Shown here piece by piece: positions 9,700 to 20,362 of a stretch of 64,000 bases of DNA. The stretch is taken from assembly GCA_963714325.1 (NCBI GenBank), contig CAVQOB010000012.1, positions 97,689 to 161,688 on the forward strand. The letters run 5' to 3'. Positions within the stretch are counted from its first letter, which is position 1; each line of letters starts with the position of its first letter. The position numbers and the translations under genes are program-made. The notes beneath the pieces were generated by a model. That model ran no database searches. It saw only the letters and a program-made list of their open reading frames with translations, and had not been told where the DNA came from. Source of the stretch: CAVQOB01 sp963714325. GTDB lineage: Bacteria > Pseudomonadota > Alphaproteobacteria > Rhizobiales > Hyphomicrobiaceae.

Positions 9700-9725
9700 G
9701 TCAGCCTCCCACGCGATCTGGTGTT

Positions 9726-9743
9726 GGCGGAGTTTGCTCCGCC
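9726..9743. other. Short perfect hairpin in 5' region of the TAXI operon
   Basis: A 7-bp perfect stem, GGCGGAG/CTCCGCC, with a TTTG loop lies 27-44 bp upstream of the TAXI gene start on the minus strand. It could be part of the leader RNA or an operator. No function can be assigned. Confidence 0.4.
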
Positions 9744-9767
9744 GGCCAGACCGTATAGGTGCTGCCC

Positions 9768-9797
9768 CCGTGGCGTCAAACGCTGATGACGCCACGG
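9768..9797 (-). terminator. Hairpin behind the giant RTX gene, terminator-like
   Basis: An 11-bp perfect inverted repeat (CCGTGGCGTCA / TGACGCCACGG) with an 8-base loop lies 26 bp after the stop of the giant gene, before the TAXI operon. There is no T-run on either side, so it may act with Rho, stabilise the mRNA end, or not terminate at all. Confidence 0.45.
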
Positions 9798-9822
9798 CGA
9801 TTGTGTTGGCTGATGCGCCCCA

Positions 9823-12800
9823 TCATGGCTGGTAGATGATGTCCAGCGGCGAGATTGCGGGCCCACCCTCACCATTCACGGCGCCGAGTACGACGATTGT
9901 CTGATCACCGAAGTGGACGATCGTGTTGCCATAGGCGACTTCGACGGACACATCGTCTGGGCCATTACCGCCGACGAGCACGAGTTTGTCGCTCTCGGCG
10001 GTGTTATTCCAGTCATAGACGTAGTCGATGCCGCTCGACGTGGCGTTGAAAACGAAGTGGTCGTTGCCGGCGCCACCAAACAAGTGATCAATGCCGTTGC
10101 CGCCTTCGAGCTCGTCATTGTCGTCCTCGCCGTAGAGGCTATCGCTGCCGCTGCCGCCCCTAAGTGTGTCGTCGCCAGCGTAGCCGTGCAGCACGATGCC
10201 GTCCGACAACGCGCCAGCATCGAGCGAGTCGGCGCCAGCATCGCCCGCCACCCACTCGACATTGGACGTCGCCGCCAATGTCCACAACACTCCGGCCGGA
10301 TCGCGCACCACAACATAGTCGTAGTCGGCGCCGCCATCGATCTGGCCGAGTACCGTATCTGCGCCGTCGACGAACATGACGTCGCTGCCAGCACCCCCAT
10401 AGAACACGTCACCCGCGCCATCGGACGCGAAGTTCGGGGGGTACACTTCATTGCCATAGAGCCCATCATTGCCCGCGCCGCCGGTCAGTGTGTCGGCGTC
10501 AGCGCCGCCTAACAGAATGTCATGGCCGTCGCCGCCTGTGAGACTGTCGGCGCCGCCGCGGCCCCAGATGGCGATGTCGGTCGTTGTCCCATTGGCCGTA
10601 ACCGTGTCGGCACCGGCATTGCCACCGAACCAATCGACGCTCGCTGCCGTCATGTCGAAGTTGACGCCGTCAGTACCCGTGAGATGCACGTAGTCGTAGT
10701 CAGCGCCGCCGTCGACGACGCCCCCGGCAATGTCAGCGGCATCAATGAACATGATATCTTGCCCGCCGCCGCCATAGATCGAATCGGAGCCGTCGCCGCC
10801 GGTGAGGCGGTCATTGCCGAGTCCGCCGCGGACAGTATCGTTGCCACCAAGCGCATTGATGGTGTCGTTAGTGTCGCCGCCAAGAATTTCTTCGGCTGCG
10901 TTGCTACCGGTTGCGACATCGGGGGTAATATCGAGCACGGTCACGTCGATGGTAGCAGTGATCGTTTGCGCGTTCGCGGTTGCGCGGACGACGACGCTGG
11001 TTAACGCAAGTTGTTCAAAATCGAGCGCTGCTCCACTGGCAACATGCAACTCGTTGCCGTTCAGGACGACGAACCGGGGATCTAGCGTTGAGTAGCTGAT
11101 CGGGTCGCCATCGGGATCGGTCGCCGACAGATAACCAATCAGTCCCGGAGTGTGTTCATTGACGCTGACGGTGGTGGCAGCCGGACCTCCATTGGTAAGG
11201 GAGAACTGCAGGTTGATGGGTGGGTCGTTGACGTTGGTCACCGTGATCGCCACCGCCTGGGTGGTATCGATCGTGCCGTCGTCGGCGTGGACGATGATGT
11301 CGTAGACGTTGTTGGCGTCGAGATCGGCCGGCGCCTCGAAGTTGGGCGAGGCGATGAAGGTTACTTCACCGGTCGTCGCATTGATGTTGAACAGGCCCGC
11401 GTCGTCGCCGGTGATCGAGTAGGTCAGCGTGCCGGTGTTCTCGCCGTCGTCGGTGGCGTTGATGTCGTAGACGACATTGGTGATGGCGGTGTTCTCGGCT
11501 TCCGTCCCGGTCGCCGCCGAGGTGATGACCGGCGCGCCGTTGACGTTGGTCACCGTGATCGCCACCGCCTGGGTGGTATCGATCGTGCCGTCGTCGGCGT
11601 GGACGATGATGTCGTAGACGTTGTTGGCGTCGAGATCGGCCGGCGCCTCGAAGTTGGGCGAGGCGATGAAGGTTACTTCACCGGTCGTGGCATTGATGTT
11701 GAACAGGCCCGCGTCGTCGCCGGAGATGGCATAGGTCAGCGTGCCGGTGTTCTCGCCGTCGTCGGTGGCGTTGATGTCATAGACGACATTGGTGATGGCG
11801 GTGTTCTCGGCTTCCGTCCCGGTCGCCGCCGAGGTGATGACCGGCGCGCCGTTGACGTTGGTCACGGTGATCGCCACCGCCTGGGTGGTATCGATCGTGC
11901 CGTCGTCGGCGTGGACGATGATGTCGTAGACGTTGTTGGCGTCGAGATCGGCCGGCGCCTCGAAGTTGGGCGAGGCGATGAAGGTTACTTCACCGGTTGT
12001 GGCGTTGACGTTGAACAGGCCCGCGTCGTCGCCGGTGATCGAGTAGGTCAGCGTGCCGGTGTTCTCGCCGTCGTCGGTGGCGTTGATGTCGTAGACGACA
12101 TTGGTGATGGCGGTGTTCTCGGCTTCCGTCCCGGTCGCCGCCGAGGTGATGACCGGCGCGCCGTTGACGTTGGTCACCGTGATCGCCACCGCCTGGGTGG
12201 TATCGATCGTGCCGTCGTCGGCGTGGACGATGATGTCGTAGACGTTGTTGGCGTCGAGATCGGCCGGCGCCTCGAAGTTGGGCGAGGCGATGAAGGTTAC
12301 TTCACCGGTCGTCGCATTGATGTTGAACAGGCCCGCGTCGTCGCCGGTGATCGAGTAGGTCAGCGTGCCGGTGTTCTCGCCGTCGTCGGTGGCGTTGATG
12401 TCGTAGACGACATTGGTGATGGCGGTGTTCTCGGCTTCCGTCCCGGTCGCCGCCGAGGTGATGACCGGCGCGCCGTTGACGTTGGTCACCGTGATCGCCA
12501 CCGCCTGGGTGGTATCGATCGTGCCGTCGTCGGCGTGGACGATGATGTCGTAGACGTTGTTGGCGTCGAGATCGGCCGGCGCCTCGAAGTTGGGCGAGGC
12601 GATGAAGGTTACTTCACCGGTCGTCGCATTGACGTTGAACAGGCCCGCGTCGTCGCCGGTGATGGCAGTAGGTCAGCGTGCCGGTGTTCTCGCCGTCGTC
12701 GGTGGCGTTGATGTCATAGACGACATTGGTGATGGCGGTGTTCTCGGCTTCCGTCCCGGTCGCCGCCGAGGTGATGACCGGCGCGCCGTTGACGTTGGTC

Positions 12801-15800
12801 ACCGTGATCGCCACGGCCTGGGTGGTATCGATCGTGCCGTCGTCGGCGTGGACGATGATGTCGTAGACGTTGTTGGCGTCGAGATCGGCCGGCGCCTCGA
12901 AGTTGGGCGAGGCGATGAAAGTTACTTCACCGGTTGTCGCATTGACGTTGAACAGGCCCGCGTCGTCGCCGGTGATCGAGTAGGTCAGCGTGCCGGTGTT
13001 CTCGCCGTCGTCGGTGGCGTTGATGTCGTAGACGACATTGGTGATGGCGGTGTTCTCGGCTTCCGTCCCGGTCGCCGCCGAGGTGATGACCGGCGCGCCG
13101 TTGACGTTGGTCACCGTGATCGCCACCGCCTGGGTGGTATCGATCGTGCCGTCGTCGGCGTGGACGATGATGTCGTAGACGTTGTTGGCGTCGAGATCGG
13201 CCGGCGCCTCGAAGTTGGGCGAGGCGATGAAGGTTACTTCACCGGTCGTCGCATTGACGTTGAACAGGCCCGCGTCGTCGCCGGAGATGGCATAGGTCAG
13301 CGTGCCGGTGTTCTCGCCGTCGTCGGTGGCGTTGATGTCATAGACGACATTGGTGATGGCGGTGTTCTCGGCTTCCGTCCCGGTCGCCGCCGAGGTGATG
13401 ACCGGCGCGCCGTTGACGTTGGTCACCGTGATCGCCACCGCCTGGGTGGTATCGATCGTGCCGTCGTCGGCGTGGACGATGATGTCGTAGACGTTGTTGG
13501 CGTCGAGATCGGCCGGCGCCTCGAAGTTGGGCGAGGCGATGAAAGTTACTTCACCGGTTGTCGCATTGACGTTGAACAGGCCCGCGTCGTCGCCGGTGAT
13601 GGCATAGGTCAGCGTGCCGGTGTTCTCGCCGTCGTCGGTGGCGTTGATGTCATAGACGACATTGGTGATGGCGGTGTTCTCGGCTTCCGTCCCGGTCGCC
13701 GCCGAGGTGATGACCGGCGCGCCGTTGACGTTGGTCACCGTGATCGCCACCGCCTGGGTGGTATCGATCGTGCCGTCGTCGGCGTGGACGATGATGTCGT
13801 AGACGTTGTTGGCGTCGAGATCGGCCGGCGCCTCGAAGTTGGGCGAGGCGATGAAAGTTACTTCACCGGTCGTCGCATTGACGTTGAACAGGCCCGCGTC
13901 GTCGCCGGTGATCGAGTAGGTCAGCGTGCCGGTGTTCTCGCCGTCGTCGGTGGCGTTGATGTCGTAGACGACATTGGTGATGGCGGTGTTCTCGGCTTCC
14001 GTCCCGGTCGCCGCCGAGGTGATGACCGGCGCGCCGTTGACGTTGGTCACCGTGATCGCCACCGCCTGGGTGGTATCGATCGTGCCGTCGTCGGCGTGGA
14101 CGATGATGTCGTAGACGTTGTTGGCGTCGGGATCGGCCGGCGCCTCGAAGTTGGGCGAGGCGATGAAGGTTACTTCACCGGTCGTCGCATTGACGTTGAA
14201 CAGGCCCGCGTCGTCGCCGGTGATGGCATAGGTCAGCGTGCCGGTGTTCTCGCCGTCGTCGGTGGCGTTGATGTCATAGACGACATTGGTGATGGCGGTG
14301 TTCTCGGCTTCCGTCCCGGTCGCCGCCGAGGTGATGACCGGCGCGCCGTTGACGTTGGTCACCGTGATCGCCACCGCCTGGGTGGTATCGATCGTGCCGT
14401 CGTCGGCGTGGACGATGATGTCGTAGACGTTGTTGGCGTCGGGATCGGCCGGCGCCTCGAAGTTGGGCGAGGCGATGAAGGTTACTTCACCGGTCGTCGC
14501 ATTGATGTTGAACAGGCCCGCGTCGTCGCCGGTGATGGCATAGGTCAGCGTGCCGGTGTTCTCGCCGTCGTCGGTGGCGTTGATGTCGTAGACGACATTG
14601 GTGATGGCGGTGTTCTCGGCTTCCGTCCCGGTCGCCGCCGAGGTGATGACCGGCGCGCCGTTGACGTTGGTCACCGTGATCGCCACCGCCTGGGTGGTAT
14701 CGATCGTGCCGTCGTCGGCGTGGACGATGATGTCGTAGACGTTGTTGGCGTCGAGATCGGCCGGCGCCTCGAAGTTGGGCGAGGCGATGAAAGTTACTTC
14801 ACCGGTTGTCGCATTGACGTTGAACAGGCCCGCGTCGTCGCCGGAGATGGCATAGGTCAGCGTGCCGGTGTTCTCGCCGTCGTCGGTGGCGTTGATGTCA
14901 TAGACGACATTGGTGATGGCGGTGTTCTCGGCTTCCGTCCCGGTCGCCGCCGAGGTGATGACCGGCGCGCCGTTGACGTTGGTCACCGTGATCGCCACCG
15001 CCTGGGTGGTATCGATCGTGCCGTCGTCGGCGTGGACGATGATGTCGTAGACGTTGTTGGCGTCGAGATCGGCCGGCGCCTCGAAGTTGGGCGAGGCGAT
15101 GAAAGTTACTTCACCGGTTGTCGCATTGACGTTGAACAGGCCCGCGTCGTCGCCGGTGATCGAGTAGGTCAGCGTGCCGGTGTTCTCGCCGTCGTCGGTG
15201 GCGTTGATGTCGTAGACGACATTGGTGATGGCGGTGTTCTCGGCTTCCGTCCCGGTCGCCGCCGAGGTGATGACCGGCGCGCCGTTGACGTTGGTCACCG
15301 TGATCGCCACCGCCTGGGTGGTATCGATCGTGCCGTCGTCGGCGTGCACAACGATGTCGTAGACGTTGTTGGCGTCGAGATCGGCCGGCGCCTCGAAGTT
15401 GGGCGAGGCGATGAAAGTTACTTCACCGGTTGTCGCATTGACGTTGAACAGGCCCGCGTCGTCGCCGGTGATCGAGTAGGTCAGCGTGCCGGTGTTCTCG
15501 CCGTCGTCGGTGGCGTTGATGTCATAGACGACATTGGTGATGGCGGTGTTCTCGGCTTCCGTCCCGGTCGCCGCCGAGGTGATGACCGGCGCGCCGTTGA
15601 CGTTGGTCACCGTGATCGCCACCGCCTGGGTGGTATCGATCGTGCCGTCGTCGGCGTGCACAACGATGTCGTAGACGTTGTTGGCGTCGAGATCGGCCGG
15701 CGCCTCGAAGTTGGGCGAGGCGATGAAAGTTACTTCACCGGTTGTCGCATTGACGTTGAACAGGCCCGCGTCGTCGCCGGTGATCGAGTAGGTCAGCGTG

Positions 15801-18205
15801 CCGGTGTTCTCGCCGTCGTCGGTGGCGTTGATGTCATAGACGACATTGGTGATGGCGGTGTTCTCCGCCTCGGCTCCGGTCGCCGCCGAGGTGATCACCG
15901 GCGCGCCGTTGACGTTGGTGACGGTGATCGCCACCGCCTGGGTGGTGTCGAGCGTGCCGTCGTTGGCGTGCACGACGATGTCGTAGACGTTGTTGGCGTC
16001 GAGATCGGCCGGCGCCTCGAAGTTGGGCGAGGCGATGAAGGTAACTTCACCGGTGGCGGCGTTGACGGCGAACAGGCCCGCGTCGTCGCCGGAGATGGCA
16101 TAGGTCCGCGTGGGGTTGTCGTCGTCAGTGGCGGTGATGGTGTAGACGACGTTGGTGATGGCGGTGTTCTCGGCTTCCGTCCCTGTCGCGGTCGAGGTGA
16201 TCACCGGCGCGTCGTTCTGCGGCGTGACGGTGAGATTGAAGGTCGAATTGACCGGCGCCGAGGTGTCCTCGTTGCCGTCCTCCACGTTCACCGCAAAGCT
16301 GGCAGTGGCTGTCTCCGAGCCGTTGTGCAGGAAGGTCACCTGACCGGCCGCGAGTTGGGTCCCTGTGAACGTCGTCTGCGTGATACCATTCACCTGCACC
16401 ACGCCGTTGACCAGCGAGGACACGTTGAAGGTCACTCCCGCTGCGACATCGTCGGGATCGCTGAAGCCGAGATCGGCCGCCCCAATGACAACGCTGCCAC
16501 CTTCCGCCACCGTCGCGGACAGATCGCCCGTCAGAGCCGGCGCGTCGTTGACCGGCGTGACGGTGACGGTGGAGACTATCGAGAGTGCGGTGGTGTTGTC
16601 GTTCGGCGCGGTGTTGGAGCCGCTGTCGGTGACATTCGTCAGCGTGAACGTGCGTGTGCCCGGGGTAGGATTGTTGATATTGGTGTTCTGGTAGGTGATG
16701 CCGTTGACGATGCTAGTAATGGCTGCCGTGGTCTCGCCAGCGCTGCTCAGCACCACCGTCGCCGTGCCGGCGGCGATGGTGACCGTGTAACCCATGGCAT
16801 TTAGCGTCGTCGTGCCGGAGGAGTTGGCCCCCAGCGTGATCGTGGTGCCGTCGACGACGATGCTTTCGCTGGCCCCGTCAACGAGGCCGCTAACCGTGAA
16901 GGTGAGGCCGGTGATCGACTGACCGGTTTCGACAGTGCTGGTGCTCGCGCCGGAGAAGACCGCCACCGCCGCGCCCTGCGCGTTGGCCGCACCTTCGGTG
17001 AAGGTCGGGTTGGCGGCCGTCGCCGTCAGCGTCGGCTCGTCGTTGACCGGGGTGATCGTTACGGCCTGAGTGTTGTCAGTCACCGTTCCGGCGTTGTCGT
17101 CGTTGGCAGTGAGGGTAATTGCACGTCCCGTCGTTGTCGTCGGATCATTGGAAGTATTTTGGAATTGAAGCGCTTGCCCCAATGCAGTGACGACCGTGTC
17201 GTCGGTTAGGGCACCGAATGCATTGAGATTGATCTGCAGCGCGGCGCCGTTTATGCCGTTGAGGGTGCCATCGATCGTACCGATCAACGTACTGACGCCT
17301 GCGGCCGTCACGTAGGAAACATTTGAGCCAGATACGGAAATGCCGGCCACCCCAGTGCTCGCCGTCGTGGCAACCGTCAATTGGTCGCCCGCATGCGGCG
17401 AGGCCACGCTCAAGTTCACATAAGTGCCGGTGGCCGCGTCGTTCCAGGCGGTCAGAGTCACGTTGTTATCGATTATGAAAGCCGGCGCCTGCTCAAGCAC
17501 TGTGGTCGTATTGGTGGACCAACTGCCGATCGCTACCATGATACCCTCATAAATTTGAATTGCTGAAACTGTCAGCGGCGCGATGGCCGCGAGATCTGCG
17601 TTGGCTACGTCCAGCTCCCAGTTGCCGCCCTTGGCGGCAGCGCCGATCAGCGTCGACGAGGCGGCGACCGGCACGCCGAGCGCGTCGCTGAGCGCCCGCA
17701 CGAAGGCACGGCCCTCGGTGCCGGCGCCCGTGCGGCAGCCGTACAGCAGTACTTGCGCCGTCGGCGCCAGCGCGGCGGCGATCGTGTCGAGCTCCTCGGC
17801 ATAGCGCGCCAGCGTCGAAACATCGAGGCTCCCGGCGCCGAACCGGAGTTCGCCCGGGGCGCCATGCGCGATGATGTGCAGCGCTTCGATGCCCCGGCGT
17901 CCTTCCAGCATTTCGGCGATCGCAACCAGGCTGTCGCGCGCATGGGGCAGCAAATGTCCTTCCACGCCTGATCGCAGGCCTGCGAGAAGGATTTCCGGAG
18001 TATCCACTGAACGATCGATGAATGCGATCTCATCTGAATTCACGATCTGCCGACCGAATAGGGACTTAACTCCGATCGGTTGCTCAGCACGCACAGAAGT
18101 GCCGCTGCTGGAGGCGATGGTCGGCGCCGTGATGCCGGTTGCTTGCTCGTTGATGGTGGTGTTGCTGGTGCCGCCGGCGTTATTCAGATTGATGTTGACT
18201 GCCAT
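9823..18205 (-). CDS. Giant DUF4347-cadherin-like-RTX surface protein (one internal frameshift)
   Basis: The ATG at 18205 (MAVNINLNNAGG) has GGGAGAG just upstream. With one extra base removed near 12668 the gene encodes about 2793 residues; as given, the N-terminal frame ends at 12614 and the rest reads from 12670 on. Order: DUF4347 domain (about 55-220; HIIAHGAPGELRFG, VLLYGCRTGAGTEG), several Ig/cadherin-like domains (about 230-660; EPTLTATAANPTFTEGAA, DAPALTGDLSATVAEGG), sixteen 104-residue cadherin-like repeats (about 660-2325), then C-terminal RTX nonapeptides (about 2435-2760; GGLGNDRLTGGDGSDS, GGSGSDSLYG). RTX repeats bind calcium and mark type I secretion substrates; cadherin-like arrays suggest adhesion or biofilm. 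No type I secretion genes are in the window, so the exporter must be elsewhere. Low codon variety between repeats points to recent amplification. Confidence 0.88.
11230..16220 (-). repeat. Sixteen tandem 312-bp repeats encoding cadherin-like domains
   Basis: A conserved marker (gacgttggt) recurs at 11230, 11542, 11854, 12166, 12478, 12791, 13103, 13415, 13727, 14039, 14351, 14663, 14975, 15287, 15599 and 15911. Every step is 312 bp except one of 313 (12478 to 12791). The sixteenth unit, up to about 16220, is more divergent and two codons shorter (TDDDNPTRTY instead of TDDGENTGTLTY). Units differ only at a few sites: Ser/Ala before I(T/S)GDD, Ile/Val in LFN(I/V)N, Leu/Pro in PAD(L/P)D, and some silent changes such as tcatagac/tcgtagac. 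The variants are shuffled along the array, a mosaic expected from unequal crossing-over or gene conversion. Confidence 0.95.
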
Positions 18206-18284
18206 GATACTCTCCCACTTGAGCAAGCACTTGATGGAAATGTGATGGATGCGCGGCGCTGGCCGCGATTCTGCGACGGCGGTT

Positions 18285-18464
18285 CTAATTCTGCGAAATG
18301 CGCGGTGTTGGTGTGGTGCGCGGCACGATGCGCACGTCCGCTGTCAACCCGAGTTGCGGCGTTGGCGGCTTATACAGTTGCTGCGGCGCGTGCTGCTGGC
18401 TGCACCAGCCGTTGCGCGCATGGCGTCGGTCTTGATGTTGAAATGAATGACTGGATCGGTGCAT
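18285..18464 (-). CDS. Small ORF (59 aa) in the leader of the giant gene
   Basis: ATG at 18464 follows GGGAG with a 6-base gap, a good ribosome site. The product (MHRSSHSFQHQDRRHARNG...) is basic, rich in His, Gln and Pro, and has no signal peptide or recognised domain. It ends 80 bp before the giant gene start and lies behind the candidate promoter at 18523-18551, so it may be a leader peptide or a small co-transcribed gene. It is supported only by its ribosome site and position, and may be non-coding. Confidence 0.4.
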   Translation of the reverse strand: MHRSSHSFQHQDRRHARNGWCSQQHAPQQLYKPPTPQLGLTADVRIVPRTTPTPRISQN

Positions 18465-18522
18465 AACAAACTCCCGCCGACAACAGATATAGCAAGGTAG
18501 AGTGCAAGAATAACTTATATTC

Positions 18523-18551
18523 TTCATAGCGAGAAAAACTATGCACGTCAA
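18523..18551 (-). promoter_or_regulatory. Candidate sigma-70 promoter for the giant gene
   Basis: Read on the minus strand there is TTGACG (18551-18546), a 17-base spacer and TATGAA (18528-18523). The region around it is clearly more AT-rich than the rest of the window. It would drive the 59-residue ORF and the giant RTX gene. Confidence 0.5.
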
Positions 18552-18682
18552 TGCTCCCGTAGCTTGGGGCAAGAAATCAAGTACCCCATTGATGTAATTA
18601 ATTTAAATCGGCGCGAGCACGCTCGTTGCCGCGAGGCGCGGACCAGGGGTGAGTTCGGATCAGTTGGTGGCGATTTCGCGAC

Positions 18683-20245
18683 CTATCGATTGCCCCGCCG
18701 GCTCTTCGCGGCGAAGCGGACAGCTTCTTCGGCGGCGCGGAAGATGGCGGCGGATTTGTAGACGCATTCATTCTGTTCGTCGGCGGCTTTCGAGTCCGCG
18801 ACGACACCGGCACCGGCCTGGACGTGGATCTGCCCGTCCTTGACGATCGCGGTGCGCAGCACGATGCAGGTGTCCATCTGCCCGTCGGCGGAGAAGTAGC
18901 CGACACAGCCGCCATAGGGCCCGCGTTTGGATTTTTCCAACTCGTCAATGATCTCCATCGCCCGCACTTTTGGCGCGCCCGATAGTGTCCCCGCGGGTAA
19001 TCCCGCCAGCAGCGCGTCGATCGCGTCGTGCTTGGGATCGAGCGCACCGATCACAGTCGAAGAAATGTGCATGACGTGGCTGTAGCGCTCGATGGCGAAG
19101 CTGTCGGTGACCTTGACCGAGCCGATGCTGGCGACGCGGCCGACATCATTGCGGCCGAGATCCAGCAGCATCAGATGCTCGGCGCGCTCCTTGGGATCGG
19201 TGAGTAGTTCGCGTTCGAGTTTGGCATCTTCGTCGGGCGTAGCACCGCGTCGTCGGGTGCCGGCGAGCGGCCGGATGGTCACCTCGCCGTCGCGTACGCG
19301 CACGAGAATTTCCGGCGACGAGCCGACGATGGCGAAGTCGCCGAAATCGAGATGATAGAGGAAGGGCGACGGGTTAGTGCGTCGCAGCGCCCGATAAAGT
19401 GCCAGCGGCGGCAGCGTGAAGGGAGCGGAGAACCGCTGTGCGAGCACGACCTGGAAAATGTCGCCGGCGGCGATGTACTCCTTCGAACGCTCGACCATCG
19501 CGGTGTATTCGGCTGGACTGGTGTTTGACGTCGTCGCGGGGAGTTGGATGGTGCTGGCCGAGGCGGCCGCTATGTGCGGCGTTGGCTCGTCGAGCGCGTC
19601 GATCACCGATTGCAGGCGCGCGATGGCCGCCGCGTAGGCCGCCGCCGCCGTCTCAGCCTTCGACGGGAATACCGGCGTGACGACGATCATTTCGTCCTTG
19701 ATGTTGTCGAACACGATGGTCAGCGTCGGCCGCATCAGGATTGCATCGGGGACACCGAGGTGATCGGGTGGAATGTTTGGCAGGTCCTCAACGAGGCGCG
19801 CGGTGTCGTAGCCCATGTAGCCGATGACACCCGCCGCGTTCGGCGGCAACCCCGCTGGCAGGGCGATTCGGCTTTCAGCGATTAACGCACGCAACGAGGC
19901 GAGTGTCGGCAGTTTTTCCGCCATGAAGGCTGTGGGCGTAATCAGCGCCTGGCGATTGATCTCGGCGGCGTTGCCGTTGGCGCGCCAGACGAGATCCGGT
20001 TGCAATGCGATGAACGAGTAGCGGCCGCGCGTCGCGCCACCTTCCACCAATTCAAGCAATGTGCTCATCGGCCGCCCGTCGGCGAGCTTCAGGAACGCCG
20101 AGACGGGTGTTTCAAGATCGGCGACGAGACGGGTCCACACGACTTGCGGCTGACTGGCGTCGTAGAGTATGGCAAACGCACTTTGATCAGGCGAGGCGGC
20201 AAGGCGGTCGTCGCCGGTCGGGTTGTCAGACGCATTGCGGGTCAT
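18683..20245 (-). CDS. trpE: Anthranilate synthase component I
   Basis: Converts chorismate plus glutamine-derived ammonia to anthranilate, the first step of tryptophan synthesis, with a TrpG subunit that is not in this window. The protein has about 520 residues; ATG 20251 and ATG 20245 are both possible, and the second has GGA eight bases upstream. Typical segments are SPFLYHLDFGDFAIVGSSPE, RPLAGTRRRG, LDLGRNDVGRV, SHVMHISSTV and GTLSGAPKVRAMEIIDE. In the N-terminal tryptophan-binding motif, usually LLES, the Ser is replaced by Leu (TLLELVEGG), which might change feedback inhibition. The ppiD gene starts upstream on the same strand with about 110 bp between, an arrangement common in Hyphomicrobiales. 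Confidence 0.95.
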   Translation of the reverse strand: MTRNASDNPTGDDRLAASPDQSAFAILYDASQPQVVWTRLVADLETPVSAFLKLADGRPMSTLLELVEGGATRGRYSFIALQPDLVWRANGNAAEINRQALITPTAFMAEKLPTLASLRALIAESRIALPAGLPPNAAGVIGYMGYDTARLVEDLPNIPPDHLGVPDAILMRPTLTIVFDNIKDEMIVVTPVFPSKAETAAAAYAAAIARLQSVIDALDEPTPHIAAASASTIQLPATTSNTSPAEYTAMVERSKEYIAAGDIFQVVLAQRFSAPFTLPPLALYRALRRTNPSPFLYHLDFGDFAIVGSSPEILVRVRDGEVTIRPLAGTRRRGATPDEDAKLERELLTDPKERAEHLMLLDLGRNDVGRVASIGSVKVTDSFAIERYSHVMHISSTVIGALDPKHDAIDALLAGLPAGTLSGAPKVRAMEIIDELEKSKRGPYGGCVGYFSADGQMDTCIVLRTAIVKDGQIHVQAGAGVVADSKAADEQNECVYKSAAIFRAAEEAVRFAAKSRRGNR

Positions 20246-20362
20246 GGGCATTATCCGGAAGTTCGCGGTGGCGCAACGAGAGATGATGGCCCGATGCTGT
20301 TCGGGCGAACAATCACCTGCTTCGCCACCACTGCGGCACGGACTGTCGCGCAACCAGCTCGC

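Noticed and set aside
11230..16220. Regular repeats that might be taken for a CRISPR array.
   Set aside because: The units are 312 bp, coding and contiguous, with no unique spacers.
12557..16804. Plus-strand open frame of 1415 codons (VVGVDDDVVDVV repeats) opposite the giant gene, and its neighbour at 11152-12711.
   Set aside because: It is the mirror of the 312-bp repeat array; the minus-strand frame has proper cadherin-like and RTX domains, while this one has no domain, start or ribosome site.
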